Source: CBDANO01 sp965197665 (GTDB lineage: Bacteria > Chloroflexota > Dehalococcoidia > Lucifugimonadales > UBA3495). Taken from it: a DNA stretch of 64,000 nt. The DNA lies in the NCBI GenBank assembly GCA_965197665.1, contig CBDANO010000002.1, forward strand, positions 124,001 through 188,000. The letters run 5' to 3'. Below are positions 8,710 to 18,143 of the stretch, one piece after another (positions within the stretch are counted from its first letter, which is position 1; each line of letters starts with the position of its first letter). The notes under the pieces were generated by a model. That model ran no database searches and was not told where the DNA came from. It saw nothing but the letters and a program-made list of their open reading frames with translations. A program made the position numbers and the translations under genes.

Positions 8710-9723
8710 ATGATACTGAATACCAGTAATATCGCGTCGGGCCTAGCGAAAGCCCCTCTCCTGTTCCTCGCGCTCCTTCTCGGCCTCGCCGCCTGCTCCG
8801 ACGGTAACGGCGGCTCTTCGCCAGCGTCCGCCGCTACGCCGGCATCCACGACGGCGGCGCCCCCGGCCCCCGGCGTCCAAGTAGTAACGACGACCAACAT
8901 CGTGGCGGACTGGGTCCGGAACATCGGCGGCGGCCAAGTGGAGGTCTTTAGCCTGGTGCCCGTCGGGGCCGATCCCCACGGATTCCAACCCAGCGCCCAA
9001 GACGTTACCCGAATCGCCGACGCCGACTTGGTGCTGAGCATCGGGCTGGGATTGGAGGAGTCCTGGCTCAAAGAGCTCCTGCAAAATGCCGCTAGGGACC
9101 CCGCGACCATCGTGGAGTTGGGCGAAATCGTCGACCCCATCGAATTCGCCGAGGCCCACGCTGAGGAAGTGGAACTCATAGAAGAACTCGGCCACGGCAT
9201 CGAAGACCCCCACTTCTGGTTCGACCCCGTCCGCGTGAAGCTCGCCGTCAACGACATTGCGGCCCGCCTTTCGTCCCTCGTACCGGAGCGGGGAGACGCT
9301 TATCTCGCCAACGCCTCCGCGTACAACGCCCGCCTCGACGAACTGCATGCCTGGACCGAGCGGCAAGTCGGGTCGGTTCCGGAGAATCGCAGGCTGTTGG
9401 TAACCTCCCACGACAGCCTCGGGTACTTCGCTAATCTCTACGGTTTCCAGGTCGTGGGAGTCATTCTGTCGACCACCACCGAGGTAGAGCCTTCGGCGGA
9501 GGACCTGACCGAACTGGTCGAAGAGGTCAAGGAGTACGGAGTACCCGCGGTGTTCGGCGAGACGACGGTGAGCGAGCGGTTGGCCAACACCCTGGCGAGG
9601 GAGTCCGGCGCGAAGCTCGTCCGGCTCTACTCAGGCTCCCTAAGCCCTAGCGGCGGCGGCGCGGAGACCTACGTCGAGATGGTGCGAGTGAACGTCGAGC
9701 GCATCGTCGAGGCCCTGAAGTGA
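8710..9723 (+). CDS. Metal ABC transporter substrate-binding lipoprotein (ZnuA/TroA family)
   Basis: 337 residues. Signal peptide with lipobox LAAC at Cys29, then a Gly/Ser/Ala/Pro-rich linker and a cluster A-I metal-binding fold. Likely metal ligands are the histidines in VGADPHGFQPS, GIEDPHFWFDP and VTSHDSLGYF and the acidic residue in VFGETTVSE. The His-rich loop of many ZnuA proteins is missing; an acidic stretch (EEVELIEELGHG) replaces it. AAAGGAG at 8697-8703 sits 6 bases from ATG 8710. A third operator copy covers the start codon. It is the first gene of a three-gene uptake system. Confidence 0.9.
   Translation: MILNTSNIASGLAKAPLLFLALLLGLAACSDGNGGSSPASAATPASTTAAPPAPGVQVVTTTNIVADWVRNIGGGQVEVFSLVPVGADPHGFQPSAQDVTRIADADLVLSIGLGLEESWLKELLQNAARDPATIVELGEIVDPIEFAEAHAEEVELIEELGHGIEDPHFWFDPVRVKLAVNDIAARLSSLVPERGDAYLANASAYNARLDELHAWTERQVGSVPENRRLLVTSHDSLGYFANLYGFQVVGVILSTTTEVEPSAEDLTELVEEVKEYGVPAVFGETTVSERLANTLARESGAKLVRLYSGSLSPSGGGAETYVEMVRVNVERIVEALK
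8711..8725. promoter_or_regulatory. Degenerate Fur/Zur-type operator 3
   Basis: TGATACTGAATACCA matches the TGATA-N5-TATCA pattern at nine of ten fixed positions and starts at the second base of the ATG of the binding-protein gene. It may be a secondary site or chance, since it is also coding sequence. Confidence 0.4.
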
Positions 9724-9889
9724 CGCCACCGGAAAGCCTCCGTAGAAGCAAACCCTTGTGGTTGTCTTGGTCGGCTATTCCATTGCCAGGCCGCCCGCAA
9801 AGGACGCCGCTGCACGCTGGACTGCCGCCGCCTAGGTTTCGGAATTCTACTATTGCGGTAACGATGCCGGAGAATAGGAGTTGGAAAAA

Positions 9890-10648
9890 ATGACCTTGGA
9901 ACCGGGTATAACCGTTGAGGACGTAACCGTCGAGCGCGGCGGACACACTGCGCTGACCGACGTCACCTTCGACGTGGGTCGGGGGACGCTGATGGGGGTC
10001 TTGGGGCCGAACGGCGCGGGCAAGAGTACCCTGTTCGACGCCATCGCGGGAATCCTTCCCCTCACCCGGGGCACGGTGGACCTGCACGGCGCGGAGGCCC
10101 GAAACGGGGCGCTGGCTTACGTTCCCCAGCGGGACAGCATCAATTGGCGCTTCCCGGCAACCGTCTTCGACATAGTGATGATGGGGCGAGGCGGCCGCTT
10201 TGGGTGGTTCCGTCGCCCCGGCAAGCGGGACCGGGAGGCCGCCCGGGTCTGCCTGGAGCGGGTCGGGCTGTGGGAACGTCGCTCGGCCCTGATTACCGAG
10301 TTGTCCGGCGGCCAACGCCAGCGGGTCTTCATCGCCCGCGCGCTGGCCCAAGAGGCAAGCGTCATCCTGCTGGACGAAGCCTTCAGCGGCGTCGACGTGG
10401 GCGCCCAAGAGGGCATCGTGGAGGTCCTCCAGTCACTGCGCGACGAGGGTAGGATAGTGCTACTGGCCACCCACGATCTCACCAACCTCGCCGAGCGGTT
10501 CGACCAGGTCCTGTGCATCAACCATCACGTCTGCGCCTGCGGCCCCCCCGACGTGGCCTTCACCCCCGAGGTGCTGGAGGAGCTCTACGGGGCCCACGGA
10601 ATCGAGTTCGCCCCCAATCACTATAGGCCCGTGGGGCGCGTGCCATGA
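9890..10648 (+). CDS. Metal ABC transporter ATP-binding protein (ZnuC/MntB-like)
   Basis: 252 residues. Walker A GPNGAGKST, Q loop YVPQRDSINWRFP (the form typical of metal-uptake ATPases), signature LSGGQRQR, Walker B VILLDEA with catalytic Glu, H loop ATHDL. AGGAG at 9876-9880 favours ATG 9890; a TTG at 9881 would overlap the spacing of the Shine-Dalgarno and is less likely. It energises uptake through the permease whose gene overlaps it by 4 bases. Confidence 0.92.
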   Translation: MTLEPGITVEDVTVERGGHTALTDVTFDVGRGTLMGVLGPNGAGKSTLFDAIAGILPLTRGTVDLHGAEARNGALAYVPQRDSINWRFPATVFDIVMMGRGGRFGWFRRPGKRDREAARVCLERVGLWERRSALITELSGGQRQRVFIARALAQEASVILLDEAFSGVDVGAQEGIVEVLQSLRDEGRIVLLATHDLTNLAERFDQVLCINHHVCACGPPDVAFTPEVLEELYGAHGIEFAPNHYRPVGRVP

Positions 10649-11475
10649 TCGACTACATCGCCGGACCCTTCGAATACAGCTTCATGGTGCGGGCGCTGAT
10701 CGTCTCCGTACTCGTCGGAGTAATGTGCCCGGTCCTCGGCGCTTACGTCATCACCCGGGGGCGGGCGTTCATGGGCGACGCCCTCGCCCACTCGGTCCTG
10801 CCCGGTATGGTGGTCGCTTTCCTGCTGGGCATCAGCCCCTTCTTCGCCGCCGTGCCAACGGGAATCGCCATCGCTCTATTGATGGGCTTCATCAGTCGCC
10901 GCACCGGTGTCAGTGAGGACACTTCCATCGGCATCGTCTTCGCTGGCATGTTCGCTCTGGGCCTTGTAATGCTTTCGAGGGCCACCAACGTCAACGTTAA
11001 CATCGAAGACCTGCTCCTTGGGCAGGTGCTGGGAGTATCCCAGACCGACGTTTACGTGTCCCTTGGTCTGATGGCATTGGTGATGGCCGGGCTCTACCTG
11101 TTTCACACCCAGCTCGTATACACTACCTTCGACCCCGTGGGGGCGGCGGTCGTTGGAATCAGGACGGGGCTGGTCGAATACGTGCTCCTCGCCCTCCTTG
11201 CTTTCGTCATCGTCATAGGCATTCAGGCCGCCGGAATCGTCCTGGTCATGGCGATGCTCATCACCCCCGCGGCCGCCGCGTACCTGCTGGCTAGGCGGTT
11301 CGTGGGAGTCATGGCCATCGGAGCGCTGATCGGCGCGGTCTCGGCGATAGCCGGGCTGTATCTCTCATTCCACGCCGACATGCCGTCGGGGCCTGCCATG
11401 GCCTTGGTCGCCACCGTGATATTCGGTATATCCGCCGCAACCAAGAGGATGTGGCCGGTAAAAAGCGAAGCGTGA
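10645..11475 (+). CDS. Metal ABC transporter permease (ZnuB/MntC-like)
   Basis: 276 residues with about eight hydrophobic segments, an ABC-3 family permease (GAYVITRGRAFMGDALAHSV near the N-terminus, and the GIQAAGIVLVMAMLITPAAA helix). The ATG overlaps the ATPase stop (ATGA). It completes the binding protein-ATPase-permease set that begins at 8710 and is presumably under the operators at 8628 and 8711. Confidence 0.92.
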   Translation: MIDYIAGPFEYSFMVRALIVSVLVGVMCPVLGAYVITRGRAFMGDALAHSVLPGMVVAFLLGISPFFAAVPTGIAIALLMGFISRRTGVSEDTSIGIVFAGMFALGLVMLSRATNVNVNIEDLLLGQVLGVSQTDVYVSLGLMALVMAGLYLFHTQLVYTTFDPVGAAVVGIRTGLVEYVLLALLAFVIVIGIQAAGIVLVMAMLITPAAAAYLLARRFVGVMAIGALIGAVSAIAGLYLSFHADMPSGPAMALVATVIFGISAATKRMWPVKSEA

Positions 11476-11804
11476 CGGCGATGGGCACTTCCCATGAACT
11501 CCCTCAGAAAGCACCATTCTCACCCGCCGCGACGTCGGTCTCAACCGGGACTGGGGTTGCCGGCGGCAATCCCATACCAATCGCTGGGAAGCTGCGTTGG
11601 ACCAGAACGCAACACGTTATTCCGGTCGGGCTCCGGTGGATTTGCCGCCGCGAACCTCGGATCGGCAACAATGAGGGACCCCTGACGACAACAAAGGGGG
11701 GCAGCCCGCGCATCTCTTACCAACTCTTGTATGTTAGTGGTGGTTCCCAGTAGTGACTTCACAGAGATGGAGTGGGGTGCGGCAGACCGACCAACTCTTG
11801 GTCA

Positions 11805-11930
11805 TCAAAGACCGTTGTTCAGCGAGGGTCGCCGCACTATCCCCAAACAGAGCCCGAACAGTTGCCTGAGCCAAACGAGTGCGACGGTCACGAGCACCAC
11901 GCCCACGACTAGCAGCCTCGCCGCCCGCAC
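11805..11930 (-). CDS. Possible small single-helix membrane protein
   Basis: A 41-codon frame starting at GTG 11930, directly after an in-frame TGA, encodes MRAARLLVVGVVLVTVALVW, then a short basic segment and NNGL. The layout is a positively charged N-end, one hydrophobic helix and a basic C-side. It lies downstream of the terminator at 11956-11997 and would need its own promoter; no clear Shine-Dalgarno is present. Chance hydrophobicity in GC-rich DNA is a real alternative. Confidence 0.2.
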   Translation of the reverse strand: MRAARLLVVGVVLVTVALVWLRQLFGLCLGIVRRPSLNNGL

Positions 11931-11955
11931 TCAACGGTAGTAAGGTCAAGTCCCG

Positions 11956-11997
11956 GCAAAAAGCCCCGCCGGCCCTCATAAGGGACCCGCGGGGCTT
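11956..11997 (-). terminator. Intrinsic terminator of the SDR gene
   Basis: AAGCCCCGC (11961-11969) pairs with GCGGGGCTT (11989-11997), with an inner CCCT/AGGG stem. On the minus strand the stem is followed by TTTTTG, so it ends transcription from the SDR gene at 12117-12908. Confidence 0.65.
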
Positions 11998-12116
11998 CTC
12001 GTAGTATATGGCTACGCCCTCGCCGGGAGGTTATTCAAAAGCCTCCGTCCGGAGGAATCCGGGGATTTGGTTCGGCACCGCCAAGCCTACTGGGACGGCC
12101 GAACACCTCAGGCCCA

Positions 12117-12908
12117 TTAAAACATCGACTTGGTAAAGCCCCCGTCAACGTCGAAGGCGCTCCCCGTAATGAAGGAGGCCCGGTCCGAAGCCAGGAAGGC
12201 CACCAACCCGGACACTTCTTCCACCGTCCCGTAGCGTTTGATCTCCAGCACCTGGTTGGCCAGGTTCTGGAAAACCTCCTCCCGGGTCTTGCCGGCGGCC
12301 GGCACCAGGGAGTCGGCCAGCCGGTCCCACAAGGGGGTGTGGATCAAAGCCGGGCATACGGAGTTGACCAGTATGTTGTCCGGCGCCAAGTCTATGGACA
12401 TGGTTTTCGAAAAGGCCAGCATGGCGGCCTTGCCGGCCTGGTAATCGACCAGCCCGCTTATCATGGTGTGGCCGCTCACCGAGGCAATGTTGATGATGCG
12501 GCCGCCCCCCTGTTTGCGCATGAACGGCACCACGCCCCGGGTGAACCGCACCGCGCTGTACACGTTCACCTCCATCGAGTATTCCCACTCCGCGTCGGTC
12601 GTGTCCACGCCGTGGCCCATCCACCCCTCCCCGGCGTTGTTCACCAGCACGTCAATCCGGCCCAAGTCTCGAGCGGTCTCGTCAATGACCCGCTGCACGT
12701 CGCCGGCCTTGGTAACGTCGGCCGGCACGGCTACCACCCGCACGCCGTGCCCGCGCACCTCCTCGGCGGCTTTTTCCAATTCCTCCCGGCCCCTGGCGCA
12801 TATCGAGACGTCGGAGCCTTCCTTGGCCATTTCCACGGCCACCGCTTTACCGATGCCGGCGCTGGCGGCGCTCACCAGTGTGACCTTGCCCTTCAAGCCT
12901 AAGTCCAT
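12117..12908 (-). CDS. SDR-family NAD(P)-dependent oxidoreductase
   Basis: 263 residues with the classical short-chain dehydrogenase layout: a nucleotide-binding motif SAASAGIGKA (usual TGxxxGIG with the first Thr/Gly replaced), ADVTKAGDVQ, NNAG, catalytic Ser in IASVSG, YQAGK catalytic Tyr/Lys, and a C-terminal GSAFDVDGGF. The substrate cannot be told. It lies 26 bases after an acetamidase/formamidase-like gene on the same strand, so the two are probably co-transcribed and end at the terminator at 11956. Confidence 0.9.
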   Translation of the reverse strand: MDLGLKGKVTLVSAASAGIGKAVAVEMAKEGSDVSICARGREELEKAAEEVRGHGVRVVAVPADVTKAGDVQRVIDETARDLGRIDVLVNNAGEGWMGHGVDTTDAEWEYSMEVNVYSAVRFTRGVVPFMRKQGGGRIINIASVSGHTMISGLVDYQAGKAAMLAFSKTMSIDLAPDNILVNSVCPALIHTPLWDRLADSLVPAAGKTREEVFQNLANQVLEIKRYGTVEEVSGLVAFLASDRASFITGSAFDVDGGFTKSMF

Positions 12909-12934
12909 CGTTGCTCCATCCTATCTCAAAGACG

Positions 12935-13918
12935 TTATATCAAATATTTTTTGGGGATTTCCGCCCCGGCGGTGAACCCTATCCGTAGGAACTTGATCAT
13001 CTGGTAGACATTGACTCGCACGTCGGGATTGATGCACAGGTGCATGTAGGCTTCCTTGGGGTCGATGCCGTAATCGGTCACCATCCAGTCCATCAGGTCC
13101 AGCATGGCCGTCTGGATAGCGTCGTCCATGGGGCGCGAGCTGCACAGGGATACGATGGAGTCCGCCATCTCCAGCCGGGGGTTCGGGATGGTCTTGTTCT
13201 TGATTAGGCCGCATCTGAGGGTCAACTCGGCCCGGGTCTCGTCGGCTATCCCGTAGAACTCGGTATCGGCCTGGCTGGCGTGCACGTCGCCGACGTAGAA
13301 GAGAGCGCCGTCGTTGTAGCAATTGACGTAGAGGGTCGTGCCCTCTTTCATGTCGCGGACGTCCATGTTCCCGCCCCAAGGCCCCTGGCTAAGCAGGCTG
13401 GACTCCACCTCGCGCTGCGGGGCCACTCCGATAGTGCCGATGAAGGGCTTCAGGTCCCAGGTGACCTTGTCGCTGAAGACCCCTTTGCCGTCCCGGGTGG
13501 TCCCACTGGGCCCGGGCAGGTGTTTGATGATGTGAGTAAAGGGCCCGTTGCACTCGGACCACTTCTTCGAATCGTGGAGGGGGCCCACGCCCGGCACGAA
13601 GCAAGTGACCCCCTGCTCGTCCACGACGATCTTTTCGATGGTAATCGTCAGCAGGTCGCCTTTTTGGGCGCCCTCGACGTAGATAGGCCCGGCAACGGGG
13701 TTCAACTCGGGAGGGGAAATAAGCAGGTTGGGAACATCCACGGGTACCGGGAGGCGGTCCTCGGTGCGAATATTTCCGGACAGAGCGTCCTCCGTCTCCA
13801 CTACGAAGCTTTCTCCGGGTTCGACCCTCAGGATGGGAGACAGCCCGTGGTTAAATAGGTACTTCATGGAGTCGGCCCGGGGAATGCGTTGCAGGTTTTC
13901 CTCCGATCTTACCGTCAA
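12935..13918 (-). CDS. Acetamidase/formamidase family protein
   Basis: 327 residues, FmdA/AmdA family (metal-dependent hydrolysis of short amides), seen from NHGLSPILRVEPGESFVVET at the N-terminus, GGNMDVRDMKEGTTLYV in the middle and GDVHASQADTEFYG. TTG 13918 is chosen because AGAGAGGAGG (13927-13936) lies 8 bases upstream of it; the frame is open further upstream but that part has no family resemblance. It is divergent from the hydantoinase genes, with 210 bp between. With hydantoinase and SDR neighbours it fits a cluster for degrading cyclic or linear amides. Confidence 0.87.
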   Translation of the reverse strand: MTVRSEENLQRIPRADSMKYLFNHGLSPILRVEPGESFVVETEDALSGNIRTEDRLPVPVDVPNLLISPPELNPVAGPIYVEGAQKGDLLTITIEKIVVDEQGVTCFVPGVGPLHDSKKWSECNGPFTHIIKHLPGPSGTTRDGKGVFSDKVTWDLKPFIGTIGVAPQREVESSLLSQGPWGGNMDVRDMKEGTTLYVNCYNDGALFYVGDVHASQADTEFYGIADETRAELTLRCGLIKNKTIPNPRLEMADSIVSLCSSRPMDDAIQTAMLDLMDWMVTDYGIDPKEAYMHLCINPDVRVNVYQMIKFLRIGFTAGAEIPKKYLI

Positions 13919-14068
13919 GGCTGATTCCTCCTCTCTAAGCGTATGTGGGGCGGACGACCGCAAACGACGCGCCAAACCGGCGGCGCCCCAGCGGCAACCT
14001 GATGCTACATGATACCACCGATACCCCAAGGGGCGGCCATCCCCTCGGAAGATACGATAGGGCCGGGG

Positions 14069-14097
14069 TTGCTCGCTACTGAAGCCGTAGGTATAAT
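14069..14097 (+). promoter_or_regulatory. Promoter of the hydantoinase operon
   Basis: TTGCTC (14069-14074), a 17-base spacer and a perfect TATAAT (14092-14097). The predicted start near 14104 gives a leader of about 25 bases before ATG 14129 and therefore argues against starts further upstream. Confidence 0.65.
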
Positions 14098-14128
14098 CCC
14101 TTACAATCCTATTCAGTCGAGCAAATCA

Positions 14129-16213
14129 ATGACGAGTTACAGAATCGGCGTCGACATCGGCGGCACCTTTACCGATGTCGTATTTCTGGGTTCCGACGGC
14201 ACGGTCCGAGCGAAGAAGATAGCCAGCACTCCCGACGACTACAGCAAAGCCGTTTTGAGCGGTGTGGAAGGGGGCATTGGAGAGCTTTCCATAAACGCCG
14301 GCGCCGTGTCGGAGGTCAGCCACGGTTTCACTGTGGCAACCAACGCCATAATCGAGCAAAAAGGCGCCGCTATGGCCCTGATCACTACCGAGGGCTTTCG
14401 GGACATCCTCGAGTTGCGCCGCAACCGGGTGCCCCGGCTGTACGATCTCTACTACGAGAAGTCCCCCACTCTGGTCAAGCGGCAGTTGCGGCTCGAGGTA
14501 AGGGAGCGGGTGAGCTTCCAAGGCGAGGTGCTCCGGCCTCTGGAACCGGCCGACGTGGATGAGGCGGTCGACCGGATCATAGCGGAGGGCGTGGAGTCGG
14601 TCGCCGTCTGCCTTTTGCATTCCTACGCCAACCCGGACCACGAGCGCTACATAGCCAAGGTGCTCCGCGAACGGGCCCCCGGTGTCATCTTGACCATGTC
14701 CAGCGAGTTGCTGCCCGAGATGAAGGAGTACGAACGCACGAGCACCACCGTGATCAACGGCTACGTTCGCCCCGTCGTGGAAAGCTACCTGAGCCGGTTG
14801 GCCGACGGCTTGCAAAACATGGGCATCGGCGTACCGTTGACCGTGATGCAGTCCAACGGCGGGTTGGCCACTTCCAAGATTGCTATGGAGAAACCGGTCT
14901 ACTGCATCGAGTCCGGGCCCGCCGCGGGAGTGGTCGGCGCCTACCACTTGGGCGACCGCCTCGGCATCGGCAACCTGATGACCCTGGATATGGGAGGCAC
15001 CACCGCCAAGGCGTCTATCATCGAGGACGGCGAGTTGCTCCAAGCGCCCGAGTACGAGGTGGGCGGCGGTATAAGCGTGGGCCACCGCCTGCTCAAGGGG
15101 TCCGGGCATATCCTGAGGGTCCCGGCCATCGACCTAGCCGAGGTGGGGGCCGGCGGAGGCAGCATTGCCTCCGTGGATGTCAGCGGTTCTTTGCGGGTTG
15201 GCCCGCAGAGCTCCGGTGCCGTCCCCGGTCCCGCTTGCTACCGCCTGGGAGGACAGGAAGCGACCGTCACCGACGCCGACGTTCTACTGGGATACCTCAA
15301 TCCCCGGCACCTGTTGGGCGGGGACTTCGAGATAGACCGAGAGTTGGCCCGGAACGCGGTCTCCCGGAACGTGGCGGCGCCTCTGGGACTTTCCGACGTT
15401 GAAGCGGCCCACGGGATTCACTTGTTGGTCAACTCGAACATGGGCCGCGCTTTGCGGGCGGTATCCAGCGAGCGAGGCCGGGACCCCCGGCGATTCGTGC
15501 TCTTTGCCTTTGGCGGTAGCGGCCCCGTCCATGCCGCCGGTCTGGCCGAAATGCTGGACATCACCCGTATAGTCACGCCCCCATTCCCAGGGGTGTTCAG
15601 TTCCTTTGGCCTGCTGGTGGCCGACGTCGAGCACCATTTCGTTCAGACCTACTTCAAGACTTTCGATGAGCTGGACGTAAGCGCCCTCAAAGGGATCCTG
15701 GAAGGCCTCTGGGATGAAGGAAAGCAGCAACTGCGGTCAGAAGGCTTCGACGATGCTTCCCATGAGATAATTACCCAAGTAGACATGAAATACGAAGGGC
15801 AAGTGTCCGATTTGACGGTGCTCATGCCCCCCGGAGAGGTCTCTCCCGCCAGCGTCGCCCGGTTGGGAGAGGCCTTTGCCGAGGAGCACGAAAAGAGCTT
15901 CGGCTACCGGACCGACGTCCCGTACCAGTTGGTGAACCTGAGGGTCATTGCCCGGGGCCTATCCAAGGAGTCCCGCGTGCCGGATAAAATGGGCTTGACC
16001 GCAGTATCTACCAACGGCGGACCTTCACAACGGTCGGTCTACTTCGGCCCCAACCTCGGCTGGATCGATACGAAAGTCGTGGACCGCAGCGGTCTCGGCA
16101 GCATTGCCGAACAAGGCCCACTGATCATCGAAGAATACGACTCCACCACCGTGGTGTCTCCGCAATGGCGGGCCTCGGTGGACCAGTGGCAGAACATCAT
16201 TCTGGAAAGGTAG
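14129..16213 (+). CDS. hyuA: Hydantoinase/oxoprolinase subunit A
   Basis: 694 residues from ATG 14129. The N-terminus YRIGVDIGGTFTDVVFLG is the phosphate-binding motif of the family, followed by VSHGFTVATNAIIEQKGA and LMTLDMGGTTAKASII, and a FAFGGSGPVHAAGLAE segment. HyuA and HyuB together carry out ATP-dependent opening of hydantoin, 5-oxoproline or related rings, or acetone/acetophenone carboxylation; the exact substrate is not determinable. The frame is open to 14009, but the promoter at 14069-14097 and family length support 14129. It is followed after 16 bases by the B subunit. Confidence 0.92.
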   Translation: MTSYRIGVDIGGTFTDVVFLGSDGTVRAKKIASTPDDYSKAVLSGVEGGIGELSINAGAVSEVSHGFTVATNAIIEQKGAAMALITTEGFRDILELRRNRVPRLYDLYYEKSPTLVKRQLRLEVRERVSFQGEVLRPLEPADVDEAVDRIIAEGVESVAVCLLHSYANPDHERYIAKVLRERAPGVILTMSSELLPEMKEYERTSTTVINGYVRPVVESYLSRLADGLQNMGIGVPLTVMQSNGGLATSKIAMEKPVYCIESGPAAGVVGAYHLGDRLGIGNLMTLDMGGTTAKASIIEDGELLQAPEYEVGGGISVGHRLLKGSGHILRVPAIDLAEVGAGGGSIASVDVSGSLRVGPQSSGAVPGPACYRLGGQEATVTDADVLLGYLNPRHLLGGDFEIDRELARNAVSRNVAAPLGLSDVEAAHGIHLLVNSNMGRALRAVSSERGRDPRRFVLFAFGGSGPVHAAGLAEMLDITRIVTPPFPGVFSSFGLLVADVEHHFVQTYFKTFDELDVSALKGILEGLWDEGKQQLRSEGFDDASHEIITQVDMKYEGQVSDLTVLMPPGEVSPASVARLGEAFAEEHEKSFGYRTDVPYQLVNLRVIARGLSKESRVPDKMGLTAVSTNGGPSQRSVYFGPNLGWIDTKVVDRSGLGSIAEQGPLIIEEYDSTTVVSPQWRASVDQWQNIILER

Positions 16214-16229
16214 CAAGAAGGAGAAGGCC

Positions 16230-17981
16230 ATGCAGCGGACCACCGACCCGGTTACCAGAGAAATCATCAAGAACGCTCTGATGAGCACCGCCGATACTAT
16301 GGCGCTGACTGTGGTGCGCACCGCCCGATCGGCGGTAATCAAGCACGGAATGGACTTCTCAACCGCCATTTTCAACGCCGAAGGGGAGCAGGTGGCCCAG
16401 GGTCTCACCCTACCGCCCCACTTGGGGTCTATGGGGCCGGCCCTGCAGGGTGTGATGGCCGCTTTCGGCGACGACGTCCACCCCGGAGACCTATTTGCCA
16501 ATAACGATCCCTATGAAGGCGCCAGCCATCTCCCCGACATCTTCCTGTTCAAGCCCATCTTCGTCAACGAGACTCTCATTGGTTGGAGTTGCTGCATCGG
16601 CCACCAGACCGACATCGGCGGCCGCGTCGCCGGCGGCAATGCTTGCGACAACACCGAGATATACCAAGAGGGGCTCCTCCTGCCGCCAATGAAGCTATAC
16701 GACCAAGGTGTTTTGAACCAGGCCGTGTGGCGCATCCTGGAGAAGAACGTGCGGGTGCCGGAGAAGGTGCTTGGCGACGTTCAGGCCCAGTTGGCCGCTG
16801 TCCGCTTCGGTGAACGGGACGTCCTGAGGCTGGTCGGTGACTACGGCGTGGAAGACCTTAAGAGCTACATGGCCGACATACTGGACACCACCGAGGAGTT
16901 GACCAGGGCGGAACTAGCTTCTTTGCCCCAAGGAGAGTGGGAGTTCACCGATTACATAGACAACGACGGCATAGACCCTCAGCCCATAGCTATCCACGCC
17001 AAGGTCAAGATCGACGGTGATGAAGTATTCGTGGACTTCGATGGGACTTCGCCCCAAGCTAAAGGCTCCATCAATCCCAACTTCGCTTATACCAAGTCCA
17101 TGGTCTACGCCGTGCTCAAGTGCCTGATGGACCCGGCCATACAGTCCAACAGCGGGTTCTTCCGGCCCTTCAACATCACCGCCCCTGAAGGGTGTTTCGT
17201 CAACCCCCAGCACCCGGCCCCGGTCGCCGCCCGCGGCTTGGCGGGTTTCCGGATCGCTCACACCATATTCGGCGCCTTGGCCCAAGCTATGCCCGGCAAG
17301 GTGCCCGCCGCTTGGGGCGGCGGCGAGATCGGGCTCAGCTTCGGCGGCTACTATCCCAATCGCAAAGCGTGGGTATACCTGGAGTTCAATAACGACGGCC
17401 CCCGGGGCGGCGGCCCCCACTTGGACGGGGCCGACGGCATATCCTCTCCCGTCTTGAACATGGCCAATACGCCTATAGAGAGCATCGAGGCCGACCAACC
17501 GCTGCTGGTGGAGCGTTTCGGCCTCTACCCGGACACGGCGGGAGCGGGCAAGTACCGCGGCGGGCTGTCCCTCATCCGCGACTTTCGACTCTTGGCCGAG
17601 GAGGCTACCTTCCAGTTGCGCTCCGACCGGACCGACTATCTGCCCTGGGGCGCCGAGGGCGGCAAGCCGGGTACCCCCACTAGGAACTACCTCAACCCCG
17701 ACACCGACGAGCAGCGAGAGTTGCCCGGCAAGTACTTGATGACCATGAAAAAGGGAGAAGTCTACCGGGTCATACAAGCCGGGGGCGGCGGCTATGGTGA
17801 TCCCTTGGAGCGGGACGTCTACGCGGTGCTGGAGGATGTGCAACAGGAAAAGCTGTCCGTGGACCACGTCCGGCGGGAGTACGGCGTGGTTATCAACCCC
17901 GACGGATTGAAGCTGGACTTGACGGCTACCGAGGCGCTGCGGGAAGAAATGCGAAAAGCCAACGCCGTTGCCGCCGATTGA
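16230..17981 (+). CDS. hyuB: Hydantoinase/oxoprolinase subunit B
   Basis: 583 residues, HyuB family: DPVTREIIKNALMSTADTMA at the N-terminus, NDPYEGASHLPDIFLFKPIF with metal-ligand-like residues, GHQTDIGGRVAGG and DFDGTSPQAKGSINPNFAYT. AAGGAGAAGG precedes the ATG. It is partner of the A subunit 16 bases upstream. Around its stop the sequence CCGATTGACC is repeated three times (about 17975-18006), a small local duplication. Confidence 0.92.
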   Translation: MQRTTDPVTREIIKNALMSTADTMALTVVRTARSAVIKHGMDFSTAIFNAEGEQVAQGLTLPPHLGSMGPALQGVMAAFGDDVHPGDLFANNDPYEGASHLPDIFLFKPIFVNETLIGWSCCIGHQTDIGGRVAGGNACDNTEIYQEGLLLPPMKLYDQGVLNQAVWRILEKNVRVPEKVLGDVQAQLAAVRFGERDVLRLVGDYGVEDLKSYMADILDTTEELTRAELASLPQGEWEFTDYIDNDGIDPQPIAIHAKVKIDGDEVFVDFDGTSPQAKGSINPNFAYTKSMVYAVLKCLMDPAIQSNSGFFRPFNITAPEGCFVNPQHPAPVAARGLAGFRIAHTIFGALAQAMPGKVPAAWGGGEIGLSFGGYYPNRKAWVYLEFNNDGPRGGGPHLDGADGISSPVLNMANTPIESIEADQPLLVERFGLYPDTAGAGKYRGGLSLIRDFRLLAEEATFQLRSDRTDYLPWGAEGGKPGTPTRNYLNPDTDEQRELPGKYLMTMKKGEVYRVIQAGGGGYGDPLERDVYAVLEDVQQEKLSVDHVRREYGVVINPDGLKLDLTATEALREEMRKANAVAAD

Positions 17982-18143
17982 CCTCCGCCGATTGACCCCC
18001 GATTGACAAATAGAACTGACTCACCGGCGCCCGGCCCGGTATATCCCATGGATTCAGTGCCAACCGGCAATGGGGAGTTTGCGCATCGGGCTAACTAGAG
18101 ACGGTCTCAAGAAACGATCCGTACAAATCAGGAGGACTCGTAA

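Larger units (their letters stand above)
11476..12116. other. 641-bp stretch without a confident gene
   Basis: Open frames here are short, overlap one another on both strands and lack ribosome binding sites or recognisable domains. It holds one possible minus-strand small membrane ORF (11805-11930) and one good hairpin terminator (11956-11997). It may be a decayed gene; I see no family resemblance. Confidence 0.4.

Noticed and set aside
13919..14029. Longer acetamidase start at 14029
   Set aside because: TTG 13918 has an excellent ribosome binding site and the extra part is not conserved-looking.
14009..14128. Longer HyuA start at 14009
   Set aside because: A promoter (14069-14097) lies inside it and the family N-terminus starts at 14129.
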